A stretch of 14,396 nucleotides of DNA from Deltaproteobacteria bacterium (GTDB lineage Bacteria; Myxococcota_A; SURF-8): contig JAKQSH010000383.1 in assembly GCA_029570245.1 (NCBI GenBank), positions 1-14,396 on the forward strand, read 5' to 3'. The position numbers and the translations under genes are program-made. The notes under the pieces are model-generated. The model saw nothing but the letters and a program-made list of their open reading frames with translations. It searched no databases and was not told the DNA's origin. Positions 1-5,919 of the stretch are shown here, piece by piece (positions within the stretch are counted from its first letter, which is position 1; each line of letters starts with the position of its first letter).

Positions 1-1389
1 CTCGGCGGCGCGGTACTGCTCAAGCGCCAGATCGAAATGCGCAGCTTTTCTGTACCAGTGGCCGAGATTTTTCCTGGCTTTGTACGAATCGGGCGTTTCC
101 TGTACTGCGCTGTAAAACAGAGCCATATTACCGGACCAGTCGATGTTGCGCAGAACAATGCGCCAGCTTCCGGCCATAAGCAACAGAACAATCGCAAACC
201 ACAAAAGACTGCGGGCGTTTTTCTTCAACAGTGAGGCCAGATAACCAAGTCCGCCACCCATCAGAAGACAGAAACCGAAACTGGGGAGCAGAAGCTGCCT
301 TTCGGCGACAAGCGCCGGAATGCATATGAAAAGGTTGGAGGCTATGGAAAAAGTAATCCAGAAAAACAAAATGCTGAAAGAAACTGCGAAACATTTTCTC
401 ATCAGCAGCAGCGCCGCAAACAGGCTCAGAAGCATCAGCAGAGCCGGCCAGAGCACAAGCAGATTGTCGGACAGCGAGAGCAGCGGTATCTGATTGAAGG
501 AATAATCCACAGACAGGCTGAAAGGAAAAACCAGCAGGCGCAGATATTCGGCCACTGCCGAGAAAGCGGTTCCGTAATATACATCCCATGGTTGACCGGC
601 TATGGGGTTGTCTTCCGCCTTGACAATTGCGCTGAAAGAACCGAACAGCTCGAAACGCAGAAAAAGATATGCAAGCAGGGCAAAAGAGCAAAACGCATAA
701 AAAGCCAGTATTCCTGCGGCCTTGTGTCGGCACGAGCTGTAAAGGCTTCCTGAAGCCGAACGCACAAGGCAGTCGCGCAGATCGAAAACGGCAAAAACGC
801 CCAGAGCGGTTACCGCGCTTTCCTTAAAAAGCATCCCTACCGCAACAAGAAACAGTGCCGCGAAACGCAATCGGTGCGGATGTCTGCTTTCTGAAACAAA
901 AGAGTACAGATAAACAGCCGCAAGCACAAAAAGACAGGCTCCGACTTCCGAAAAAGCCGAAATATAGTTCACCGCCTCGCTGTGAACCGGATGCAGAGCG
1001 AAAATCAATCCGGCCAGCATGGCGGAACGGCGCTCCGGCAGAACGCGTCCGGCAAGCAGACCTGCCAGCAGAACGCACAAAAAATATCCGAGAACGTTCA
1101 GCATTCTGAATGCACCCGGCACAAGTCCAAAATGTCCATATACAACTCTGTGCATCAGCAGCGTAAGAGGACGATAAGAACCCGTCGAGCCTGCACCTTC
1201 AAGGCACCAGATGTCGCGCTTGAAGACATCGCTCAAAGGTGCGTCCTGAATGCAGCGATTCTGGCGGACGGAAATTTCGTCGTCGAAAGTGAAATCGTTG
1301 CCGACCGCATTCAGGTATACCAGCAGAGAAAATATTGCAGGAATAAGCGCCCAGCCCGGAATTTTCGCTTTCAGCCCGCTTGAAGCCAT
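1..1389 (-). CDS. TMTC-like membrane glycosyltransferase (DUF1736 + TPR), partial, C-terminus off the window
   Basis: Open from ATG 1389 to base 1 with no stop: 463 codons, the 3' end lying outside the window. An in-frame TAA sits two codons upstream, so no longer start is possible; a weak GGGG precedes it. About ten hydrophobic segments carry the signatures of the TMTC/DUF1736 GT-C family: Asp-Asp in the first outer loop (FDD, residues 35-37), SYRPLT (71-76), HPVHSEAV (133-140), KES (189-191), a DNP (260-262) plus LSVDYS (292-297) DUF1736 segment, ERQLLLPSFGF (363-373) and RNIDW (414-418). From about 434 a TPR begins and is cut by the window edge. Eukaryotic TMTC1-4 transfer mannose from dolichol-phosphate mannose to secreted proteins. 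A polyprenyl-phosphate-sugar-dependent O-glycosyltransferase in the cytoplasmic membrane is inferred here. Donor and acceptor are unknown. It is divergent from the cyclophilin gene. Confidence 0.85.
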   Translation of the reverse strand, partial: MASSGLKAKIPGWALIPAIFSLLVYLNAVGNDFTFDDEISVRQNRCIQDAPLSDVFKRDIWCLEGAGSTGSYRPLTLLMHRVVYGHFGLVPGAFRMLNVLGYFLCVLLAGLLAGRVLPERRSAMLAGLIFALHPVHSEAVNYISAFSEVGACLFVLAAVYLYSFVSESRHPHRLRFAALFLVAVGMLFKESAVTALGVFAVFDLRDCLVRSASGSLYSSCRHKAAGILAFYAFCSFALLAYLFLRFELFGSFSAIVKAEDNPIAGQPWDVYYGTAFSAVAEYLRLLVFPFSLSVDYSFNQIPLLSLSDNLLVLWPALLMLLSLFAALLLMRKCFAVSFSILFFWITFSIASNLFICIPALVAERQLLLPSFGFCLLMGGGLGYLASLLKKNARSLLWFAIVLLLMAGSWRIVLRNIDWSGNMALFYSAVQETPDSYKARKNLGHWYRKAAHFDLALEQYRAAE

Positions 1390-1427
1390 AACTTAATGCC
1401 CCGAATAAACTGACGTTTCCGTATTCG

Positions 1428-1455
1428 TCTATCAGAGCATGCCGTGTAAGGTCAA
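1428..1455 (-). promoter_or_regulatory. Candidate promoter of the TMTC-like gene
   Basis: Read on the minus strand, TTGACC (1455-1450) is followed after 16 nt by GATAGA (1433-1428). The -35 is good and the -10 weak (three of six consensus bases). A transcript would start near 1421, about 30 nt before the ATG. Confidence 0.35.
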
Positions 1456-1523
1456 CAAAAATGATTAATTTTATATTTCTGAAACAAAAACCTGTGCGGA
1501 ACTTGTTTTTTGATTGAATTTAT

Positions 1524-1552
1524 TTGTGATTTGGCAACAGGGCAGATATTGT
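1524..1552 (+). promoter_or_regulatory. Candidate promoter of the cyclophilin-RND operon
   Basis: TTGTGA (1524-1529), 17 nt, TATTGT (1547-1552). Each hexamer matches sigma-70 consensus at four of six bases. The -10 lies inside the inverted repeat at 1542-1558, so a protein bound there would cover it. Confidence 0.4.
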
Positions 1553-1558
1553 ATCTGC
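1542..1558. promoter_or_regulatory. 17-bp perfect inverted repeat, operator-like
   Basis: GCAGATA (1542-1548), TTG, TATCTGC (1552-1558): 7-bp perfect arms around 3 nt. It covers the predicted -10 of the cyclophilin gene and lies 23 nt before its Shine-Dalgarno site. The size and symmetry suit a dimeric repressor site; a short RNA hairpin is the alternative. The binding protein is unknown. Confidence 0.5.
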
Positions 1559-1580
1559 AGAAGTGAAAAAATGCTTATGC

Positions 1581-1586
1581 AGGAGG
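1581..1586 (+). promoter_or_regulatory. Ribosome binding site of the lipoprotein cyclophilin
   Basis: AGGAGG, full consensus, 7 nt before ATG 1594. It fixes the start that includes the lipoprotein signal peptide. Confidence 0.9.
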
Positions 1587-1593
1587 AAAAAAC

Positions 1594-2220
1594 ATGAATA
1601 AATGCTCGTGCCTGGCTTTGGTTCTGATTCTGGTTCTGACAGCATTCACCGCCTGCAGAGAAGAAGAAAAAGAAGCCGGCAAAGTTCAGAAGGAGAAGAA
1701 AATGAATGAAGAAGTATACGCTGTTTTTGAAACCAGCATGGGAGATATAAAAATCAGACTTTTCCCGGACAAAGCGCCCAAAACCGTAGAAAACTTCATC
1801 GGGCTGGCTACAGGTGAAAAAGCCTGGGTAGATCCGCGCAGCCTTCAGAAAATAAACAAGCCTCTTTACGACGGCACGATTTTTCACAGAGTCATTCCCA
1901 AATTTATGATTCAGGGCGGCGACCCTAAAGGCAACGGAACCGGCGGCCCCGGCTACCGTTTTGAAGACGAATTCCATCCGTCTCTGCGCTTCGACCGTGC
2001 CGGACTGCTGGCAATGGCCAACGCCGGTCCCAATACAAACGGCAGCCAGTTTTTCATTACCGACGCTCCGACGCCGCACCTGAACAACCATCACACCATT
2101 TTCGGCGAAGTCGTCGAAGGATTGGAGCTTGTAAGCCAGATTGCAAACGTCGAAAGAGACAGACGTGACAAGCCGATCAACGATGTTGTTCTCAAACACG
2201 TTCGCATTATCCGTAAATAA
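1594..2220 (+). CDS. Lipoprotein peptidyl-prolyl cis-trans isomerase, cyclophilin type
   Basis: The 208-residue product catalyses cis-trans isomerisation of X-Pro bonds and probably acts as a folding helper in the periplasm. Residues 1-20 are a hydrophobic signal ending in FTA-Cys21, a plausible lipobox; a charged Glu/Lys linker (22-40) leads to the cyclophilin domain (about 41-208). Active-site residues are present: Arg99 in FHRVIP, Phe104 and Gln107 in FMIQGGD, and Gln152 and Phe154 in NGSQFFI. The Trp that binds cyclosporin in human CypA is His162 here, so drug insensitivity is expected. Met37 within the linker has its own Shine-Dalgarno-like site and could give a 172-residue cytoplasmic form. 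The RND transporter gene follows 33 nt downstream, probably in the same transcript. The family is clear; which client proteins it serves is not. Confidence 0.95.
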   Translation: MNKCSCLALVLILVLTAFTACREEEKEAGKVQKEKKMNEEVYAVFETSMGDIKIRLFPDKAPKTVENFIGLATGEKAWVDPRSLQKINKPLYDGTIFHRVIPKFMIQGGDPKGNGTGGPGYRFEDEFHPSLRFDRAGLLAMANAGPNTNGSQFFITDAPTPHLNNHHTIFGEVVEGLELVSQIANVERDRRDKPINDVVLKHVRIIRK

Positions 2221-2253
2221 TCGCGGATTTCCGCAGAAAAGAAGTCGGTGAAA

Positions 2254-5022
2254 ATGCCGTCCTCTCCTCCAACAGTCAGCCGATTTCAGCGGTTGAGCTA
2301 TATATGGGGGGATTTTGTACGCCGGAATGCCGGTGCAATAGTGCTTGTTTGCCTGCTTTCGGCGCTGCCGGCTCTGCCTTTCCTGAAATCGCTTGAAATC
2401 GCTCCCGGAACCGACGCGTTGTTGCCGCGCGACAATCCCCAGGGACGCGAACTGGCCGAAGTGGCCAATCGTGTCGGCATCGGCGGAAACCTGGTGGCGG
2501 TAATTGAGGGCGGCAGCGAAACTCAGCGGAAAAACTTTGTCGAAAGATACGCTAATCGCCTTAAACGTGAACGACAGGAACTTCTGAACAACGGCGATGA
2601 ATACTTTCTTCAGTACATCGGCTATCGCCTGCCTATTGCGTTCTTTTCCTCGCGACGCCTGCTTTACCTATCAGAATCGGACCTGATAGATATCAAGAAC
2701 CGCCTCGAAAAACGTCTCGAGCAGGAACGACTGAAAGCCAATCCGTTTTATATCGACATTGACGACGAACCTGTCGATGAAGTCGATATTTCGTTTGAAG
2801 ACCTGAAGAAAAAATACGGAGTCGAGCACTTCAAGGAATATTCCAGCTCTCCCGACGACGAAATATTGACCATGGTTTTCAAGCCGTCACGTCCGGCGGG
2901 CGACCCGCAGTTTTCGGCCAGGCTTATAGACTGGCTTGACGGTCACGCCGCCACGCTGCTGAAACAGCCTGAATTTTCGGGCGTAAAATTCATGCTGGGA
3001 GGCGCATACAAATACGCCTGGACCCAACGTCTAGCCATGGTGAGAAACGCCTGGATATCTTTTGCGCTGCTTATCGCGGTATTCGCGGTAATAATTCTGC
3101 TTACCTTCAAAAGTCTGCGACTTCTGCTGCTGACTTTTTCCAGCCTCGCGCTCGGTCTGATATGGACTCTGGCTCTGGCCTCATTCACATACGGCCAGTT
3201 GAACATGATTACGCTTTTTCTACTGCCGCCGCTTATGGGAATGGGAGCCGTTTACGCAGTTCAGATGCTCCTGCGTTACGTGGAAAAACGCCGCCAGAAC
3301 TTTTCGCCCGAAGAGGCGCTTGCCAACACAATCAGCAGCACCGGCCATGCAACCGACATCGGAGCCGCCGCAACTGCTGCGGCTCTGTTTTCGCTTGCGC
3401 TCATCGACTTCCGGGCTTTTCACGAATACGGCATTCTTGCCGGACTGGGGGTTCTGGCGCAGCTTACTGCAATGACGGTCTTCCTGCCTGCGATGCTGCT
3501 GGTCATGGAACGCTTCAGAGTGATGGTCATCCCCGGTAAACCCGCAGGAATTCCCGTCAATCCGGCCCGCCGCTTCCCCTACCCTTACCATCTGGTCGGA
3601 GGCGGAGCATTTCTGGCGCTGGCAGGCATGATTATCGTCACGCAGTCGCTGCTGTGCAACTCGCAAAAGTGCAATATTTCCGAGACATCTGAAATCACAG
3701 AAAACGGCGAAAATTGCTGCACTCCCCTGCTTGCAATGGAATCCAACCTGACCAAGATGGGCCTCCGGGACGACAAAGAGCGTGAGATAGAGGAAAAATT
3801 CCACCGCGCGGTTCCACTCAGCCTGAATCCGGCTTCGGCTATAATGAAAAACAGACGGGAAGTGCTGAATCTCGAAAGGATATTTGCAAAGAAAAAAGCC
3901 GCAGGAGAATTGCAGTCCATAGCATCGCTGAACACTATTTACAAATTCCTGCCGACAGAGCAGGAATCCAAATTGCGCATCATGGCCGACATAGACCTGA
4001 TACGCGAAAAAAACGACCTGTCTTTTCTTTCTAAAAGTGCACGCGACAGCATAGACGAAATGCGTCATCTGCTGCATCCCAAACCGATCTCTCTGTATCA
4101 GCTGCCGGTGGATATCCTCAGGCTTTTCAGCGAGTATTCAAAGGAGACCGACGGACTCCTGCCCCTGCTGACCAGAGTAATCGACGATCTGCCGGACGAC
4201 ACGCCGGAAAAAGAATGGCTTATGCAGTGCAAGCTGGGCTTAAGCGGACTACCTCTGGATACTATTGAAAGAGAATTGAAAAGGACCGCCGGTTCGGCTG
4301 TAGCCGACTTCGAAGAAAGTGAAATAGAAAACTGGACTCTGGAAGAGAAAATAGAAAAATTGTCGCAGGTAATGCGTCGATATCACGAAGAATTCGTTGG
4401 AACGGTCGCAATGGCCTACCCGGAGTCGGAAGACTGGGCGGCAAGTACGCTGAAAAAATTCGCAGACGATCTGAATACACTAAAGCTGCGGGACAAACCC
4501 GTCACTTTCTGGGGAGAAACAATTCTTTTCGCTCAGATATTCGACAGGGTAAAACGCTCGTGGCCTTTAGCTTTTGCCACTGCCATTTTCTCGGCGCTGC
4601 TTATTCTGGCAATTGCATTACGGCGCCCCGGAGCGGTCATCGCATCAACACTGCCGCTCATAATAGTTCAGTTGTGGATGGCGGCGCTGATCTTTATTCT
4701 GCAGTTCGAAATCAATGTTTTCAATATTCTGGCAATGCCTCCGCTGGTCGGAATAGCGCTTGACACCAGCTTGAGAATCACCATGCGAGCCTACGAAGAG
4801 GGACGCGGCGGCGTCATTAAAGCCATGGTGAAAGTAACTCCCGGCATGATTCTCTCAATTCTGCTGCTGACACTGGGATTTCTGGGAATGAGTTTCATGC
4901 AGCATGCCGGAATAGCCTCGCTGGGCAGGCTTTCCGCCGCAGGAATACTGCTGGTCGGAATTGCGGCTTTCATTTTCCTGCTGCCGCTGCTGGAAATTCT
5001 GGACCGTCGCAGAATTCAATAA
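2254..5022 (+). CDS. RND superfamily transporter, MMPL/HAE3-like
   Basis: The 922-residue inner-membrane protein has the duplicated RND plan. TM1 (about 27-45) and a periplasmic loop (46-260) precede five TMs (about 265-420). TM7 (446-468), a second loop (470-765) and five final TMs (768-912) follow. HAE3/MMPL proteins export lipids or amphiphiles by proton motive force; the substrate here is unknown. The second half keeps the intramembrane Asp (D837 in GIALDTS), whereas the matching place in the first half (GMGAVYA) has Val333. A Cys cluster (468, 473, 488, 489) opens the second loop. Start: ATG 2254 is preferred; GTG 2248 would add two residues, and neither has a strong Shine-Dalgarno site. 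It follows the cyclophilin gene closely, and the hairpin at 5021-5048 ends it. Confidence 0.9.
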   Translation: MPSSPPTVSRFQRLSYIWGDFVRRNAGAIVLVCLLSALPALPFLKSLEIAPGTDALLPRDNPQGRELAEVANRVGIGGNLVAVIEGGSETQRKNFVERYANRLKRERQELLNNGDEYFLQYIGYRLPIAFFSSRRLLYLSESDLIDIKNRLEKRLEQERLKANPFYIDIDDEPVDEVDISFEDLKKKYGVEHFKEYSSSPDDEILTMVFKPSRPAGDPQFSARLIDWLDGHAATLLKQPEFSGVKFMLGGAYKYAWTQRLAMVRNAWISFALLIAVFAVIILLTFKSLRLLLLTFSSLALGLIWTLALASFTYGQLNMITLFLLPPLMGMGAVYAVQMLLRYVEKRRQNFSPEEALANTISSTGHATDIGAAATAAALFSLALIDFRAFHEYGILAGLGVLAQLTAMTVFLPAMLLVMERFRVMVIPGKPAGIPVNPARRFPYPYHLVGGGAFLALAGMIIVTQSLLCNSQKCNISETSEITENGENCCTPLLAMESNLTKMGLRDDKEREIEEKFHRAVPLSLNPASAIMKNRREVLNLERIFAKKKAAGELQSIASLNTIYKFLPTEQESKLRIMADIDLIREKNDLSFLSKSARDSIDEMRHLLHPKPISLYQLPVDILRLFSEYSKETDGLLPLLTRVIDDLPDDTPEKEWLMQCKLGLSGLPLDTIERELKRTAGSAVADFEESEIENWTLEEKIEKLSQVMRRYHEEFVGTVAMAYPESEDWAASTLKKFADDLNTLKLRDKPVTFWGETILFAQIFDRVKRSWPLAFATAIFSALLILAIALRRPGAVIASTLPLIIVQLWMAALIFILQFEINVFNILAMPPLVGIALDTSLRITMRAYEEGRGGVIKAMVKVTPGMILSILLLTLGFLGMSFMQHAGIASLGRLSAAGILLVGIAAFIFLLPLLEILDRRRIQ

Positions 5023-5048
5023 AAAAGGCGACACAGACGGTCGCCTTT
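5021..5048. terminator. Bidirectional intrinsic terminator
   Basis: Perfect 9-bp stem AAAGGCGAC / GTCGCCTTT around a 7-nt loop (5033-5039), starting immediately after the RND stop codon. Read leftward it ends in six T, so it best serves the EF-hand lipoprotein gene. Read rightward the tract is only TTT, so it is weaker for the RND gene. Confidence 0.85.
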
Positions 5049-5069
5049 GGGGTTGCTTGCTTCAATCCA

Positions 5070-5750
5070 TCAGTCCACAGGCAGTTCTTCCGGTTTTTCG
5101 GCTGGCTTGCTTTCTTCTGCCTCCTGATCTGAAGCCGGGGCGGCTTCGCCCTCTTTCTGCTGAGGATTGGCCTGCCTCCAGCTGTCAACTTTGCCGTCGC
5201 CGTCGTGGTCGATACCAATACGGTCGATTTTTTCGTTCTCGTAATATTCCCAGTAATCAATACGGCCATCGTTGTTGCGATCACGTTCTTTGCGCACCAG
5301 CTGTCCTTTTAAATAATATTTGAAGATATCCGGCCTCTGGTCGAACTGAAAGTCGATTTCCTTTTTTATGACAACACCCTTGGCGTACTGATCCACCAAG
5401 TCAACGCGCCCGTCGAAATCGAGATCGAAGGACTCTTTTTTAATCTCGCTGGCCTGATATTCGGTCCAGACATCAACTTTGCCGTCGCCGTTCAGATCGA
5501 GTTCGCGCTTCTGAAGTACATATTCTTTCTTCCCGGAGTCGGGATTGACGTCAAAAGAATAATATTTGAAAACGTCAATGATACCGTCGGCGTTAAGGTC
5601 GAACTCCTTCAGAACCAACCCGCCGTTGTCCTGCTTCTGCGCACCAGCATCTTTCTCCATGGCTTCCTGATTCTTCTGTGCACATCCGGCAAAGACAACA
5701 ACAAACAGCGCCATAACGGCGAAGATAGCGGACATTCTGTGTCTTGACAT
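5070..5750 (-). CDS. Lipoprotein with tandem EF-hand-like calcium loops
   Basis: The 226-residue product has a signal peptide (residues 1-22) ending FAG-Cys23, a lipobox for lipidation. Six loops of the type DxNxDGxxD begin at residues 51, 85, 109, 133, 157 and 181; the last five are spaced exactly 24 residues apart. Each unit continues with an aromatic-rich stretch (such as WTEY, FKYY, WEYY) and a Lys/Arg-Glu segment. Loop 4 (DFQFDQRPD) has lost the Gly and an acidic ligand. The tail (196-226) is rich in Glu, Pro and Ala. Calcium binding in the periplasm or on the cell surface is inferred from the loops; the biological role is unknown. An upstream in-frame ATG at 5771 is rejected because AAGGAGGG lies just before ATG 5750 and the signal peptide starts there. 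Confidence 0.9.
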   Translation of the reverse strand: MSRHRMSAIFAVMALFVVVFAGCAQKNQEAMEKDAGAQKQDNGGLVLKEFDLNADGIIDVFKYYSFDVNPDSGKKEYVLQKRELDLNGDGKVDVWTEYQASEIKKESFDLDFDGRVDLVDQYAKGVVIKKEIDFQFDQRPDIFKYYLKGQLVRKERDRNNDGRIDYWEYYENEKIDRIGIDHDGDGKVDSWRQANPQQKEGEAAPASDQEAEESKPAEKPEELPVD

Positions 5751-5754
5751 GCAT

Positions 5755-5762
5755 CCCTCCTT
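5755..5762 (-). promoter_or_regulatory. Ribosome binding site of the EF-hand lipoprotein
   Basis: AAGGAGGG on the minus strand, about 4-5 nt before ATG 5750. It decides the start against the in-frame ATG at 5771, which would put the site inside the coding region. Confidence 0.85.
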
Positions 5763-5782
5763 GATGAACACGATTGAACACT

Positions 5783-5811
5783 AGGATAGACAACCATGAA
5801 AAAACAGGCAA
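5783..5811 (-). promoter_or_regulatory. Promoter of the EF-hand lipoprotein gene
   Basis: On the minus strand TTGCCT (5811-5806), an ideal 17-nt spacer, then TATCCT (5788-5783). Each hexamer matches at four of six positions. A start near 5776 gives a leader of about 26 nt containing the ribosome binding site. A directly repeated TGAACAC (5765-5771 and 5775-5781, plus strand) covers the predicted start and leader. Confidence 0.55.
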
Positions 5812-5845
5812 ATTTATTTCCGAATTTTATTGGGCATCAAAGCCC

Positions 5846-5854
5846 TGATAGAAT
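5846..5854 (+). promoter_or_regulatory. Candidate extended -10 promoter of the DUF6178-like gene
   Basis: TGATAGAAT is an extended -10 (TG-n-TAGAAT, five of six in the hexamer). The -35 region at 17 nt upstream (5826-5831, TTTATT) is poor, as is common with extended -10 promoters. A start near 5861 would leave about 60 nt of leader. Confidence 0.4.
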
Positions 5855-5908
5855 ATTTCCCTTGCCAAACGGACTGTAATGATTACTTTAAGCCGTCAAT
5901 CCGATTGC

Positions 5909-5914
5909 GAGGTG
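5909..5914 (+). promoter_or_regulatory. Ribosome binding site of the DUF6178-like gene
   Basis: GAGGTG, 5 nt before ATG 5920. It favours this start over the longer open frame, which begins with a non-ATG codon at 5830. Confidence 0.75.
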
Positions 5915-5919
5915 ATAAA

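Larger units (their letters stand above)
1390..1593. other. AT-rich divergent intergenic region
   Basis: This is 204 nt between the TMTC-like gene and the cyclophilin gene, visibly richer in A/T than its flanks. It holds a candidate promoter for each side, a 17-bp perfect inverted repeat at 1542-1558 and the strong ribosome binding site of the cyclophilin gene. I see no RNA gene or small ORF in it. Confidence 0.7.

Noticed and set aside
982..1383. Plus-strand open frame of 133 residues, and overlapping frames on both strands in 37-1109
   Set aside because: They lie opposite or out of frame with the TMTC-like gene, whose frame is open from 1389 to 1 and carries clear family motifs; their translations are low-complexity Arg/Gln/Lys text.
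1471..2199. Minus-strand open frame of 242 residues opposite the cyclophilin gene
   Set aside because: It is the antisense of a clear cyclophilin with all active-site residues, has no family motif and spans the intergenic promoter region.
2222..2235. Small hairpin GCGG-ATTT-CCGC after the cyclophilin stop, considered as a terminator
   Set aside because: Only a 4-5 bp stem, no T run, and the RND gene begins within 20 nt, so the two genes look co-transcribed.
3220..4077. Minus-strand 285-residue frame, and plus-strand frame 3162-3539, inside the RND gene
   Set aside because: Shadow frames: His/Cys/Arg-rich translations without motifs, fully inside a well-supported transporter gene.
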